Origin: an uncultured Coriobacteriaceae bacterium
GTDB lineage: Bacteria > Actinomycetota > Coriobacteriia > Coriobacteriales > Coriobacteriaceae
Assembly (NCBI GenBank): GCA_944320725.1
Contig: CALUIM010000016.1
Coordinates: forward strand, 1 to 64,000
Length of the DNA stretch: 64,000 nucleotides
Direction: 5' to 3'
The translations under genes and the position numbers were made by a program. The notes beneath the pieces are model-generated. The model had not been told where the DNA came from. It did no database searches and worked only from the letters and a program-made list of their open reading frames with translations. Positions 41,536-50,717 of this stretch are shown in pieces (positions within the stretch are counted from its first letter, which is position 1; every line of letters begins with the position of its first letter).

Positions 41536-43001
41536 GGCGTACGCTCACCCCCATGAAAGAGCGATGCTTCGAGCAAGTGCTCGCGTGTGACGTCATCACA
41601 CTGGACAAGATCGGCAACGGAGCGGGCGATGCGCACCAAGCTCGCAATGCCTCGCGCGGTGAGCCGTTTAGCGTTCGCAATTGCCAGCAAGGCATCGCGT
41701 GCATCGCAGCCGAGCTGCTCATGGTCGCAGGTACGAAGCAGGCGCCATGCGCGAAACTCCCTGCCGCGCGTTACCGCCGCGCGCATGTCGCTCGTCGACA
41801 TGCCTTCGGCACCGTTCACGATCAGTTTTGCATCGGGGCGGGTTACCGGTATGACCAAATCGATTCTGTCGATAAGCGGTCCGCCCATGCGCGCCTGGTA
41901 GCGCGCAATCGCCTGCGGCGAGCATGTGCAACTGCGCTCGCGATCGCCCAAAAACCCACAGGGACAGGGATTGCAGGCGGCAACAAGCTGAAATGAAGCG
42001 GGAAAGGCATACACGCCGCTCACGCGCACGATGCGCACCACGCCCTCCTCCATGGGTTGGCGCAACCCTTGCAAGACGCCAGGCGAGAACTCGGCAATCT
42101 CATCAAGAAAGAGCGCGCCACCATGGGCGAGACTAATCTCTCCTGGACGAACGGGCCGCCCGCCTCCCATGAGGCCGGCCGCGGAGATGCTATGGTGCGG
42201 ATTGCGAAACGGACGCATGCCCCTCAAGAGATCGTCAAGCGGCTCGCCCGCCACCGAATGGATGCATAGGGCGTCTTGCAAAACGGCATCGTCGATAGCA
42301 GGCAGAATGCCGCAGATACGCTGCGCCAGCATCGACTTGCCCGAGCCTGGCGCACCAACCATGAGTACCCCTAAGTCACCGGTAGCGGCGATCATCATAC
42401 CCCGCTTCGCCATCTCTTGACCCACCACATCGCAGTAATCAAGCTGGGGTCGACACAGCTCCTCGCGTTGCTGCAACAGCACCGGCGGTTGCGGCAAGCT
42501 TGCAACACCCATGCGCAGGCGGGAAAGCTCGTGTATGCGATATGCCTCGCACCCATCGAGCACCATGCCCGGCTCACACGCGCTCACAAGACGCAATCCC
42601 ATCTCGCGCGCCAGCACCTGAAATGCAATATCGCCAGGAACCGCGCTGATTGATCCATCGAGCGCAAGCTCTCCTACAAAAAGCGCATGGTCAAGCTCCT
42701 CGATGGGAATCTGATCGGAGGCGGCCAATATCGCGACGGCGATGGGCAGATCAAATCCTGAGCCTGTCTTGCGCACATTCCCTGGAGCGAGATTGACCGT
42801 GATACTTTTCCGCGGCACGCTGAAGCCTGCCGCCCTGAGCGCACAGCGCACGCGTGAGCGCGCCTCGAGCACCACGGCATCTGCCATACCTACGACAGAC
42901 ATCGAGGGAATGCCGCCCGCCATGGAAACCTCAACCGAGACATGCTGCGCCTCGACACCGCGAATAAAAGCCGCATGTACCGCGAACGTGGAGCGCTCCA
43001 T
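41532..43001 (-). CDS. comM: ComM/YifB-family Mg-chelatase-like AAA+ ATPase
   Basis: This helicase-like ATPase promotes branch migration during integration of transforming DNA. The N-terminal Lon-like fold (VEVSMAGGIPSMSVVGMADA) is followed by Walker A GAPGSGKSMLAQRI and Walker B GGALFLDEIAEF. NPCPCGFLGD and the Cys in DRERSCTCS are typical. The ATG at 43001 overlaps the yraN stop (TGATG) and gives 489 residues. dprA overlaps its end. Confidence 0.94.
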   Translation of the reverse strand: MERSTFAVHAAFIRGVEAQHVSVEVSMAGGIPSMSVVGMADAVVLEARSRVRCALRAAGFSVPRKSITVNLAPGNVRKTGSGFDLPIAVAILAASDQIPIEELDHALFVGELALDGSISAVPGDIAFQVLAREMGLRLVSACEPGMVLDGCEAYRIHELSRLRMGVASLPQPPVLLQQREELCRPQLDYCDVVGQEMAKRGMMIAATGDLGVLMVGAPGSGKSMLAQRICGILPAIDDAVLQDALCIHSVAGEPLDDLLRGMRPFRNPHHSISAAGLMGGGRPVRPGEISLAHGGALFLDEIAEFSPGVLQGLRQPMEEGVVRIVRVSGVYAFPASFQLVAACNPCPCGFLGDRERSCTCSPQAIARYQARMGGPLIDRIDLVIPVTRPDAKLIVNGAEGMSTSDMRAAVTRGREFRAWRLLRTCDHEQLGCDARDALLAIANAKRLTARGIASLVRIARSVADLVQCDDVTREHLLEASLFHGGERTP

Positions 43002-43489
43002 CACTCGGCACCCCATTCAAACGCGTCATGGATATGCTCGATGCGCGCACGTTGGCCATGCTTAAACGTGATGGCAATCACATCAAAGCGAATTGCCTGC
43101 ACCGGAAAATGATCCATGAGGTAGCACGATGCGATGCGGCGATACCGGTTGCGTTTCGCCGCATCGACCGCCTCTTCTGGAAAGAGATCCTCATCGTTTT
43201 TCCGGGCGCGCCTGCTTTTCACCTCAATGAGCACGAGCATGTCCGCTGCGCGATCATAGGCAACGAGGTCTGCCTCGCCCTCGATGCAGCGGTATCCATG
43301 TTGCAGTACCTCGTAGCCGCGATACTCAAGATACGAGAGAGCAAGCGTCTCCCCCAACACGCCCAGCTCATGTGGTGATATCGATTCGATGATGGCGGGA
43401 TACGATTCATCGACATCGATCCCCGCATCATGCCAGGCGCTCGCTGCCGATGGCTGGACCAAATCGTGGTCGTTCCAGGTTTCGCTCAT
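43001..43489 (-). CDS. UPF0102 family protein YraN
   Basis: This 162-residue protein has an endonuclease-like fold. Residues GEADLV and LIEVKSRRARKNDEDLFP give the E-x-D...E-x-K pattern of PD-(D/E)XK nucleases, but no activity has been established for the family. An N-terminal extension of ~45 residues (acidic, Ser/Pro-rich) precedes the conserved part GVLGETLALSYLEYRGYEV. The ATG at 43489 has GGAGGC upstream. yraN beside comM/dprA is a common arrangement. Confidence 0.9.
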   Translation of the reverse strand: MSETWNDHDLVQPSAASAWHDAGIDVDESYPAIIESISPHELGVLGETLALSYLEYRGYEVLQHGYRCIEGEADLVAYDRAADMLVLIEVKSRRARKNDEDLFPEEAVDAAKRNRYRRIASCYLMDHFPVQAIRFDVIAITFKHGQRARIEHIHDAFEWGAE

Positions 43490-43520
43490 GATGCCTCCAA
43501 CCCTCGATGGTGGAAGCATC

Positions 43521-43605
43521 TTCGCAGAGCGTTCTCACAGCTTTGCCAGAAGCTCTTACAGATTTGCTAGCAAAGCTCACCAGATTTTCAGGCGTTTCTA
43601 ACAGG
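43521..43605. repeat. Degenerate 21-bp tandem array between yraN and rnhB
   Basis: Four adjacent units of 21, 21, 22 and 21 bases start at 43521, 43542, 43563 and 43585. On the plus strand each begins TTTGC or a variant, has (C)AGA or AGG near position 6, and ends in TCTCACAGA or a close form (TTCTCACAGC, TCTTACAGA, CTCACCAGA, TTCTAACAGG). Unit three contains the 12-base palindrome TTTGCTAGCAAA. The array lies in the 5' flank of yraN and has no open frame with a ribosome binding site. Confidence 0.45.
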
Positions 43606-43649
43606 GCAGCTCAGAGGCCCCGGGAACGTCGCGCGCCTCCATAGCTTCT

Positions 43650-44438
43650 CTAGAAAAGACGACCCGTCTCTACGAAGTTTCCGCAAAAACTCACCCGATG
43701 CATGTCTGTTAAACCATGCGCGCGAATCGCTGCGATGTGCTCGGGCGAAGCATATCCCTTGGAGTCGGCAAAGTGATACCCGGGATATTCGGCATCGAGC
43801 TCAACCATGAGCTCATCGCGCGTAACCTTGGCCACGATGGAGGCGGCAGCAATGCAGGCAACTGTCGCATCGCCATGTACGACATCACGCTCCCGCTCGA
43901 CCGCGCCCAAGGGGTTGCCGTCCATGAGCACGCAATCGGGCGTAAGACCGGTATCCGCCACCGCGCCAGCAACCGCTTGGCGAAGTGCGCGCGCCATACC
44001 CACGCGATCAATCTCGGCAGCTGGAACATGGCATATACCAATCGCAAGCGCCACATCGGCGATACGCGCCGCAAGGAGCTCGCGTTTTGAGGGCGTGAGC
44101 TTCTTGGAGTCATTCAAGCCCCATATGCGAGGCTCAGCGGGCAGCTGCACGGCGCACACGGTAAGCGGGCCGGCCACAGAGCCCCTGCCCACCTCATCCA
44201 CACCAACCACCACGCCGCTACCGCCAAGTTCGGCCATCGCCTCATACATCTTTGATACGCGGTCGCGTTCAGCGCGCTCCTTGTCGCGGCGGCGGCGCGC
44301 GCGCTCACAAGCCTTCTGCACCTGCACGCGCGGATCATCGTGGAAGAGATCGAGCAGGATGTCGAGCTCATCGATCGAGGCACTCGCAAGCTCCGCCGCG
44401 ATCTGCGACGCTGAAGCAGATGACGTTTGATTGGCCAT
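43650..44438 (-). CDS. rnhB: Ribonuclease HII
   Basis: RNase HII removes ribonucleotides from DNA. The catalytic DEDD pattern is visible in VVGVDEVGRGSVAGPLTVCA, and further on in MDGNP and DATVACIAAASIVAKVTRD. DSKKLT and SKGYASPEHI are family motifs. The N-terminal ~75 residues form a basic coiled-coil extension (ERARRRRDKERAERDRVSKM) longer than in most homologues. The ATG at 44438 has AAGGAGAT upstream and gives 262 residues. Confidence 0.95.
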   Translation of the reverse strand: MANQTSSASASQIAAELASASIDELDILLDLFHDDPRVQVQKACERARRRRDKERAERDRVSKMYEAMAELGGSGVVVGVDEVGRGSVAGPLTVCAVQLPAEPRIWGLNDSKKLTPSKRELLAARIADVALAIGICHVPAAEIDRVGMARALRQAVAGAVADTGLTPDCVLMDGNPLGAVERERDVVHGDATVACIAAASIVAKVTRDELMVELDAEYPGYHFADSKGYASPEHIAAIRAHGLTDMHRVSFCGNFVETGRLF

Positions 44439-44463
44439 GCGTATCTCCTTGGCAACCATGCAA

Positions 44464-44495
44464 TAGAAAAGGGGCCGCCCCACATGGGACGGCCC
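44464..44495 (-). terminator. Rho-independent terminator after rplS
   Basis: GGGCCGTCCC and GGGGCGGCCC pair on the minus strand across an ATGT loop, followed by CTTTTCTATT. It lies 24 bases after the rplS stop. Confidence 0.88.
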
Positions 44496-44519
44496 GCAAA
44501 CAACACCGTGAAATGGCGT

Positions 44520-44861
44520 TTAGCGCTTCTCGGGAATACGAGCAGCCTTGCCGATCTTGTCACGCAGGTAGTAGAGCTTAGCGCGACGCACGCGGCCATG
44601 ACGCACGACCTCGAGCTTGGCGATCTTGGGGCTGTGAAGCGGGAAGGTACGCTCGACGCCCACGCCGAAGGAGATCTTGCGAACGGTGAAGGTCTCACGG
44701 GAGGAGCCGCCGCTCATGCGGATGACGTCGCCCTGGAAGACCTGGATGCGCTCGCGATCACCCTCCTTGATGCGATAGTGCACCTTGACGTTGTCGCCAA
44801 CGCGAACCTGCGGGATGTCCTCGCGGATCTGCTGGCGCTCGATTGCGCGGATGTAGTCCAT
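44520..44861 (-). CDS. rplS: 50S ribosomal protein L19
   Basis: L19 sits at the subunit interface. All 113 residues fit the family: [20 protein letters not shown] near the start, [20 protein letters not shown] in the middle and [19 protein letters not shown] at the end. It is monocistronic here, bracketed by a good promoter and a terminator. In many bacteria it follows trmD; here trmD lies 4 kb away in the next operon. Confidence 0.97.
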   Translation of the reverse strand: MDYIRAIERQQIREDIPQVRVGDNVKVHYRIKEGDRERIQVFQGDVIRMSGGSSRETFTVRKISFGVGVERTFPLHSPKIAKLEVVRHGRVRRAKLYYLRDKIGKAARIPEKR

Positions 44862-44930
44862 TTCAATTCCTTACTCTAATCCAGAGGTGCCGCATCCGAA
44901 GACCGACACATGGGTTTGACAAACGAAAAC

Positions 44931-44958
44931 AGTATACGCAAAGCCGGCGCGCTTGCAA
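44931..44958 (-). promoter_or_regulatory. Promoter of rplS
   Basis: TTGCAA (44953-44958) and TATACT (44931-44936) on the minus strand are separated by 16 bases. The leader before the rplS ATG would be about 63 bases. Confidence 0.75.
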
Positions 44959-44988
44959 GAGAATTCTCGCAAGCAACAAAACAGCCCC

Positions 44989-47085
44989 TTAGCGCTTCTT
45001 GGCAAGCGCCCCCATGTCTGCGACATCGGCAAACACCGCTTCAAAGCGGTTGAGCAGACGGAGACGATTCTCGCGCAGGCGAAGATCCTCGTCCATAACC
45101 ATGACGTCGTCGAAGAAGGCATCGATGGGTGCACGCAGCGCCGCAAGCGCCGAGATCACGGCCGGGAAATCACGTGCTGCGAGCGCAGACGATGTGGCCT
45201 GCTCTGCTGTGCTCGATGCCTCCAGGAGCCTGCGCTCGGCATCGCCCATCAACGTCTCGTCGACATCGACGCCAAGCGACGCATCCGCAAGATGGCTCGC
45301 ACGGGCATACGCAACCGCCAGGTTCTCGAAGGTCTCGGGATCCTGCTCGCGCGCTTCGCGCAGCGCGGCAGCAAGGGCGAAGAAGTCTGCCGGCGCCGAT
45401 ACCGAACCGGCGGAAACGGCACTCACGACATCGGCCGGAATCTTCTGGTCGCGCGCCATCTGCTCCATGCGGCCCTTCAAGAACGCGCAGACCGATGCGG
45501 AGACCTCGTCTGCATCGAACTCGATGCCCTGCTCGGCATAGAGCCCAAGCGCAGCAGCCACAAGCGGCTCATAGGCGCAACCCAGGCGCTCGCGCAGGAT
45601 GTTGATCACACCGATTGCCGAGCGACGCAGCGCGAAGGGGTCCTTCGAGCCGGTGGGAGGCTCGCCGATAGCGAACATGCCGCAGATGGTATCGAGCTTA
45701 TCGGCCACCGCGACGATGCAGCCCGCAATGCCCTCAGGCAGCTCATCGCCGGCAAAGCGCGGGCGATAGTGGTCACGAATGGCGGCGGCTACCTCGGGCG
45801 TCTCTCCGGCAGCGGTAGCATAGTAACCGCCCATGACACCCTGCTGGCTCGTGAACTCCACGACCGCGGAGCTCACGAGGTCGGCCTTGGCAAAATGAGC
45901 TGCGCGCTGCGCATCGGATGCGGCATGGGCACCCACGTGCGCCTCAGAGGCGATGGCGAGCGCCAAATCCTCGATCCGCTCGGACTTCTGCAGGACGCTG
46001 CCCAGCTTCTCTTGGAATGCAACATCGGCAAGACGCGAGCGGAACTCCTCGAGCGGGACCTTGAGATCCTCGTCGTAGAAGAACTTGGCATCGTAGAGTC
46101 GTGCACGCACCACGCGCTCGTTGCCATCGATGATGGTCTCGGCGCATGCGGGACGACCGTTACCCACCACGACAAACTCGCGCGTCAGGGCACCCGAAGC
46201 GTCGTAGATGGGGAAATAACGCTGGTTGGAGAGCATCGATTCGCAGATGATCTCATGCGGGACTTGGAGGAACTCCTCGTCAAAGGTGCCGGTGAGCACG
46301 CTCGGCCACTCGCACAGGTTGACCACCTCATCGAGCACCTTCTTCGGTGTATCCACATGAGCTCCGCCACGCTCGGCCTCGATGCGCTCAATGCCCTCGG
46401 CGATCACGGCACGGCGGCGCTCCTCGGAGAGCACGCCCGCGGCCTCGAGCACCTGCTCGTAGACGGCTGGTTCGGCAACTTCGTGCTCCCCCGGCGCCAG
46501 CACGCGATGCCCGCGCGTGGTATTGCCCGAGGTGACATCGGCGTAACGCACCGGGATGACCTCGGAGCCCAGCAGTGCACAAATCCAACGAACGGGACGC
46601 ACGAACGTCTCGTGCGTGGAACCCCAGCGCTGGCTGCGATAGTTGGGCCACTGCAGGTTCGCGATGATCTGCTCACAGAGCTTCGAAAGCATCGGCAGCG
46701 CGGGAGCAGAAGGGATGTTCTTCTCGGCAAACACATACTCTCGCCCGTCGGTATCCACACGACGAACAAGCTCAGAGGCAGAGAGGCCGAACTTGCGGGC
46801 GAAGCCCTCGGCCGCCTTTGTGGGCGCACCCTCGGTATCGAAGGCAATCTGCGCCGCCGGTCCACGCTTTACCTCATGGACCTCGTCGGTGGCGCAGGCA
46901 ACATCGCGCACCAGCGCGGCAAGACGACGCGGGCTTGAGATGACGCGCGCCTCGCCATGAGCGAGACCGGCCTCATCGAGACCCTTTTCCACCATCGGCG
47001 CAAGCTGTGCCACAGCATTCATCAACGGTGCCGAGGGCATCTCCTCGGTTCCGATCTCAAACAGGAAGTCACGAGTCTCAGCCAT
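44989..47085 (-). CDS. glyS: Glycyl-tRNA synthetase beta subunit
   Basis: This is the large subunit of the alpha2beta2 bacterial GlyRS. The 698 residues start at the ATG 47085 (GGAGGTGG upstream) with RDFLFEIGTEEMPSAPL, which is the family opening. KRGPAAQIAFD, RFVRPVRWICALLG-type (here TFVRPVRWICALLG), DKLDTICGMFAIGE and SKDPFALRRSAIGVI are recognised. The anticodon-binding DALR region is C-terminal. It follows glyQ by a single base. Confidence 0.96.
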   Translation of the reverse strand: MAETRDFLFEIGTEEMPSAPLMNAVAQLAPMVEKGLDEAGLAHGEARVISSPRRLAALVRDVACATDEVHEVKRGPAAQIAFDTEGAPTKAAEGFARKFGLSASELVRRVDTDGREYVFAEKNIPSAPALPMLSKLCEQIIANLQWPNYRSQRWGSTHETFVRPVRWICALLGSEVIPVRYADVTSGNTTRGHRVLAPGEHEVAEPAVYEQVLEAAGVLSEERRRAVIAEGIERIEAERGGAHVDTPKKVLDEVVNLCEWPSVLTGTFDEEFLQVPHEIICESMLSNQRYFPIYDASGALTREFVVVGNGRPACAETIIDGNERVVRARLYDAKFFYDEDLKVPLEEFRSRLADVAFQEKLGSVLQKSERIEDLALAIASEAHVGAHAASDAQRAAHFAKADLVSSAVVEFTSQQGVMGGYYATAAGETPEVAAAIRDHYRPRFAGDELPEGIAGCIVAVADKLDTICGMFAIGEPPTGSKDPFALRRSAIGVINILRERLGCAYEPLVAAALGLYAEQGIEFDADEVSASVCAFLKGRMEQMARDQKIPADVVSAVSAGSVSAPADFFALAAALREAREQDPETFENLAVAYARASHLADASLGVDVDETLMGDAERRLLEASSTAEQATSSALAARDFPAVISALAALRAPIDAFFDDVMVMDEDLRLRENRLRLLNRFEAVFADVADMGALAKKR

Positions 47086-47086
47086 C

Positions 47087-47998
47087 CTAGGCCACCTCCC
47101 CTTCCGAAGTCTCGGCGCAGGTCTTGCCCGCCACCTCGGCGAGATACGCCTCACAGCACGCCTTGGCAACGGTGCGCACGCGCAGAATGTAGTTCGCACG
47201 CTCAACGGCCGAAAGCGCACCACGTGCATCAAGGATGTTGAACGCATGGCTGCACTTCATCACGCAGTCATACGCCGGAAGCGGCAGCTTCGCATCCAAA
47301 CACGCATGGCACTCGCGCTCGTAGTCATCGAACTTGGCGCGCATCATGGCAACATCGGCCACCTCGAAGTTGTAGGCCGAGAACTCGCGCTCGTTCTCGA
47401 GGAAGACATCCCCGTAGGTCATAGGCGTGCCATCGGGCAGATAGCTCCACACCAGATCGTAGACGGAGTCAACGCCCTGCACGTACATGGCGAGACGCTC
47501 GAGGCCATAGGTAATCTCGACGGGCACAGGGTCGACCTCGATGCCACCGACCTGCTGGAAGTAGGTGAACTGCGTAACCTCCATGCCGTTGAGCCACACT
47601 TCCCAGCCCAGGCCCCAGGCGCCCAGCGTGGGGCTCTCCCAGTCGTCTTCCACAAAGCGAATATCGTGATCCGCCGGATCGATACCAATGGCCTTGAGCG
47701 AATCGAGGTAGAGCTCCTGCGAGTTCACCGGGCTCGGCTTGATGAGCACCTGGAACTGATAGTAGTGCTGCATGCGGTTGGGGTTCTCGCCGTAGCGGCC
47801 ATCGGCCGGACGGCGGCACGGCTGCGCATAGCACGTACGCCACGAGCTGGGACCCAGCGAGCGAAGCGTGGTTGCCGTATGGAAGGTGCCAGCACCCACC
47901 TCGGAGTCATAGGGCTGCATGATCACGCACCCCTGTGCACCCCAGTATTGCTGCAACCTCAAGATGATGTCTTGGAAGGTTAGCGTTGAAGCATCCAT
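47087..47998 (-). CDS. glyQ: Glycyl-tRNA synthetase alpha subunit
   Basis: This is the catalytic class II subunit of GlyRS with 303 residues. Motifs include [54 protein letters not shown] and [16 protein letters not shown]. The C-terminal ~60 residues are helical. RBS GAGGAG precedes the ATG at 47998. No T-box leader is present in the 44-base gap to lepB. Confidence 0.97.
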   Translation of the reverse strand: MDASTLTFQDIILRLQQYWGAQGCVIMQPYDSEVGAGTFHTATTLRSLGPSSWRTCYAQPCRRPADGRYGENPNRMQHYYQFQVLIKPSPVNSQELYLDSLKAIGIDPADHDIRFVEDDWESPTLGAWGLGWEVWLNGMEVTQFTYFQQVGGIEVDPVPVEITYGLERLAMYVQGVDSVYDLVWSYLPDGTPMTYGDVFLENEREFSAYNFEVADVAMMRAKFDDYERECHACLDAKLPLPAYDCVMKCSHAFNILDARGALSAVERANYILRVRTVAKACCEAYLAEVAGKTCAETSEGEVA

Positions 47999-48042
47999 GC
48001 TCGATACGTCTCCTCTTCTCGGGTAACAAAACGAATGAACAG

Positions 48043-48603
48043 CTACATAGGCCCAATGCGCGTGAGCGGCCAGTACCGGAACACCACGACGGCGATGAGA
48101 TCCTCGCGCGAGACGGGGCCGAAATAACGGGAATCGGCCGAGTTCTCACGATTGTCGCCCATCACCCACACGCAGCCCTCGGGCACGGTATAGGGATACG
48201 AAAGCGAAACACCGTCGGCCTGAACAGCAAGCGGGTAGCTCTCCCCTTGCGCATAGTCCTCGTCGAGCGCGACACCGTCGACGAGCACCTGCCCGCCCTC
48301 AAACGACACGGTTTGCCCAGCGGTGGCGATAACGCGCTTCACGAGGATATCGTGATCGGAGGTGGCATCGGGGTTGTGGAAAACCACGATGTCGCCGGCA
48401 GCAACGTCCTGCCCTAGCTTGAGCGAGATCTTCTCGCCCATCACCTGATCACCAATCTCGATGGTCGATTCCATCGAACCGGTGGGAACCACATAGGGCT
48501 CCATGATGAAGGTGCGCACACCCACCATCACCACGCAGGCGATAGCGAACACGACAATCCATTCCAGGATGCCGCGGATGAACGAATGTTGCTGTGGTAC
48601 CAC
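48043..48603 (-). CDS. lepB: Signal peptidase I
   Basis: This membrane serine protease cleaves Sec signal peptides such as those of the hydrolase at 242-1333. One N-terminal membrane helix ([19 protein letters not shown]) is followed by the catalytic Ser in PTGSMESTI and the Lys in [27 protein letters not shown] is box E. A GTG at 48603 is chosen because AGGAGC lies 5-6 bases upstream, giving 186 residues; the longer frame is trmD shadow. Confidence 0.95.
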   Translation of the reverse strand: MVPQQHSFIRGILEWIVVFAIACVVMVGVRTFIMEPYVVPTGSMESTIEIGDQVMGEKISLKLGQDVAAGDIVVFHNPDATSDHDILVKRVIATAGQTVSFEGGQVLVDGVALDEDYAQGESYPLAVQADGVSLSYPYTVPEGCVWVMGDNRENSADSRYFGPVSREDLIAVVVFRYWPLTRIGPM

Positions 48604-48611
48604 GGTCGCTC

Positions 48612-49376
48612 CTATTCCTCTGGCGTGTGGGAACCATGATAGCGCTCGATGAGGACCGCTGCCTCGAGGCACTCCTCCGCCGTAAGATCGGCAGCATCGA
48701 TGAGGTCGGGGCGCCAGCGACAGGTTCGCTCGAGCGCATCATGCCGACGCCACTGCGCAATGCGCGCATGATCACCCGAAAGCAGCACCTCTGGCACATC
48801 CTGTCCACGAAACGTGGCGGGTCGCGTGTACTGCGCGTACTCGAGCAGGCCGCCGCGCTCGCCCGTGGCAAACGATTCGTCTTTACTGCTCTGCTCGTCG
48901 CCAAGCGCACCGGGAAGCAGGCGCACAATGGCATCGGTGACTACCATGGCGGCAAGCTCGCCGCCCGTGAGCACATAATCGCCAATGGAGAGGCATTCGT
49001 CGGCATACGCATACGCGCGCTCGTCCATGCCCTCGTAGCGCCCGCAGACAAACAGAATGCGCTCCTGGGACGCGAGTCGTTCGGCGACATGCTGGTCGAA
49101 TCGCGCCCCACAGGGCGTGAAAAACACAACATGACAGGAAGGCGTGCGCGGGATGATGTCGTCGAGCGCCTCGGCGATGGGCTCGACCTTCATAAGCATG
49201 CCCTGACCGCCACCATAGGGCGCATCATCAACGGTGCGATGCCGGTCGTGCGTCCAATCGCGCAGATCGTGCGCCTCGAACTCGAAGATACCGCGCTCGC
49301 GTGCGCGGCCAAGAATCGAGGTCGACATCACATCATCGAACATGCCGGGAAACACGGTGAGCGCTTCGATCTTCAT
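48612..49376 (-). CDS. trmD: tRNA (guanine-N1)-methyltransferase
   Basis: TrmD makes m1G37 in tRNA and prevents frameshifting. The knotted SPOUT core is clear: EALTVFPGMFDDVMSTSILG at the start, DDAPYGGGQGMLMK, CGRYEGMDERAY and ECLSIGDYVLTGGELAAMV. The 254 residues are normal. It overlaps rimM by four bases and is followed by lepB, in the rpsP-khpA-rimM-trmD order. Confidence 0.97.
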   Translation of the reverse strand: MKIEALTVFPGMFDDVMSTSILGRARERGIFEFEAHDLRDWTHDRHRTVDDAPYGGGQGMLMKVEPIAEALDDIIPRTPSCHVVFFTPCGARFDQHVAERLASQERILFVCGRYEGMDERAYAYADECLSIGDYVLTGGELAAMVVTDAIVRLLPGALGDEQSSKDESFATGERGGLLEYAQYTRPATFRGQDVPEVLLSGDHARIAQWRRHDALERTCRWRPDLIDAADLTAEECLEAAVLIERYHGSHTPEE

Positions 49377-49894
49377 GCGTAATCACCGCCTGTAGATGCA
49401 CGAGACATATCGACAAGGCCGTCGGGAAGGTCGACGGGAATGGCCCCCTCTTGCGGGATGGAGGCGACGACCTGCTCGACGACCGGCACGAGCACCTCAC
49501 CAAAGGAGCCGCCCTGAACCACCCAAACATCGTTGGCAGGCGTTTCCATAACCTCGACGATCTGCCCGATGACGCCAGCGCGGGCATCGATCACCTCGCG
49601 CCCGATGAGATGATCAAACGGGGCGTCGAGCGGTCCCAGTTCGATATCGCTTGTGCTGGCAAGCACGTAGCAGCCTACGATGTCTTCAGCCGAACTGATA
49701 TCATCGATGCCAGAAAAGCCCACGCAGCCACCCTCGCCGACGGTGCGCACACGGCAGAAGCGGTCACGCGAAAGCGAAGGCGGCGTGAGCGCCGCGCGCA
49801 TGCCCTGCGTGAGCAGAAAAGGGAGGCCGCGCACTGGTTGCACGACGACCTCCCCGTGTCGACCTCGCGTCTTAACAACGCGAGCTATGTTCAT
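49373..49894 (-). CDS. rimM: Ribosome maturation factor RimM
   Basis: RimM binds S19 and helps 30S head assembly. The 173 residues start at the ATG 49894, giving NIARVVKTRGRHGEVVVQPV as expected. The C-terminal PRC-barrel has LGREVIDARAGVIGQIVEV-type sequence and VPVVEQVVASIP. The ribosome binding site is weak. The frame upstream of 49894 is not RimM-like. It overlaps trmD by four bases. Confidence 0.93.
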   Translation of the reverse strand: MNIARVVKTRGRHGEVVVQPVRGLPFLLTQGMRAALTPPSLSRDRFCRVRTVGEGGCVGFSGIDDISSAEDIVGCYVLASTSDIELGPLDAPFDHLIGREVIDARAGVIGQIVEVMETPANDVWVVQGGSFGEVLVPVVEQVVASIPQEGAIPVDLPDGLVDMSRASTGGDYA

Positions 49895-49913
49895 ATAGCC
49901 AGACGACAAAGCC

Positions 49914-50195
49914 CTATCCCAACACCTCGACAGCGACAGACGTGCCCAGGCGAGCGGCAAGAGCGCGCGCGAGTGTACGAATGGCCTTGATGGTGCGGCC
50001 ATGACGGCCGATGACCTTGGCGACATCGTCCTCAGCAACCGTGATCTCGATCGTCGAGGAATCGGCACCATCGATCACCTCGAGGCTCACCGCATCGACA
50101 TCGTCGACAATGTTCACCACGAGATACTCGACGAGGTCGGCGATGCGGTCTGAAAGCAGCGCCTCACCCTCATATACCGTCTCTTCAGCGGTCAC
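49914..50195 (-). CDS. khpA: KH-domain RNA-binding protein KhpA
   Basis: This small KH protein of 93 residues has the GxxG loop in KVIGRHGRTIKAIRTLARAL. The first 35 residues include LVEYLVVNIVDDVDAV typical of the family. The GTG at 50195 has GAGGAG upstream and the product then has the normal length; the longer Arg/Pro-rich frame is rpsP shadow. KhpA pairs with KhpB in Gram-positive bacteria and influences cell division and RNA levels. Confidence 0.92.
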   Translation of the reverse strand: MTAEETVYEGEALLSDRIADLVEYLVVNIVDDVDAVSLEVIDGADSSTIEITVAEDDVAKVIGRHGRTIKAIRTLARALAARLGTSVAVEVLG

Positions 50196-50199
50196 GAGC

Positions 50200-50541
50200 C
50201 TACTCCTCGGCGCCCTCGGCCTCGGCGGCAGCGGCCTTAGCGGCCTCAGCCTCGCGAGCGAGCTGCTTCTTGGACTTCTTGACCTCAGTCTGGGTCTTGG
50301 GGCCCTCCTCAGCAGCCTTGATAAGGGCGGCAACAGCGTCGCTCACCTGAGCGCCATGGCTGCGCCACTCAGCGATCTTCTCAAGGTCGAGATCGATGGT
50401 CTTCGGGTTGGTAAGCGGGTTGTAGCGACCAACCTCCTCGATGGGACGACCCTCGCGACGCTTACGGGAATCGGTAACGACAACGCGATAATACGGACGC
50501 TTCTTAGAGCCGTGACGGGAAAGGCGGATCTTGACTGCCAA
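50200..50541 (-). CDS. rpsP: 30S ribosomal protein S16
   Basis: S16 is a primary binder of 16S rRNA. The family opening is [20 protein letters not shown], followed by [20 protein letters not shown] at 50541 is the likely start: GGAGGAG lies 6 bases upstream and the product begins (M)AVKIRL; no ATG is available at that place. The C-terminal ~45 residues are Lys/Ala/Glu-rich, an extension common in actinobacteria. Product 113 residues. Confidence 0.94.
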   Translation of the reverse strand: MAVKIRLSRHGSKKRPYYRVVVTDSRKRREGRPIEEVGRYNPLTNPKTIDLDLEKIAEWRSHGAQVSDAVAALIKAAEEGPKTQTEVKKSKKQLAREAEAAKAAAAEAEGAEE

Positions 50542-50669
50542 TGAAAACTCCTCCAACCAAGCAGCATGATGCTGCGACTACAGACAAACAGGTTTGTATG
50601 ATACGCCAACGGTGGGGCAAATGAAGTGCCAACGCGCAACTTCCTCGGTGGTACCGCAGGCAAAACCAT

Positions 50670-50697
50670 AGTTTACGCACTATTTTTGATTTTGCAA
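50670..50697 (-). promoter_or_regulatory. Promoter of the rpsP operon
   Basis: TTGCAA (50692-50697) and TAAACT (50670-50675) on the minus strand are 16 bases apart. The leader would be about 120 bases and includes two small hairpins, ACAAAC-2-GTTTGT (50584-50597) and GCAGCA-3-TGCTGC (50561-50575). Confidence 0.6.
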
Positions 50698-50705
50698 GCA
50701 TGTTG

Positions 50706-50711
50706 TATACT
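50706..50711 (+). promoter_or_regulatory. -10 element of dinB; transcript probably leaderless
   Basis: TATACT ends 7 bases before the dinB ATG, which would put the transcription start at or next to the A of the start codon. No ribosome binding site precedes the ATG. A T-rich -35 (TTTTTG, 17 bases upstream) is weak. The site overlaps the rpsP promoter region on the other strand. Confidence 0.5.
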
Positions 50712-50717
50712 CATGCT

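Noticed and set aside
44953-46938. 661-codon open frame on the plus strand
   Set aside because: It lies wholly opposite glyS, has no ribosome binding site and shows His/Arg/Gly-rich composition typical of antisense frames in G+C-rich genes.
47999-48042. T-box or other riboswitch upstream of glyQ
   Set aside because: Only 44 bases separate lepB and glyQ; there is no room for such a leader.
50640-50665. GGTGGTACCGCAGG on the plus strand, like a T-box antiterminator core
   Set aside because: No stem I, specifier loop or terminator accompanies it, and the downstream gene is dinB, not an amino-acid gene.
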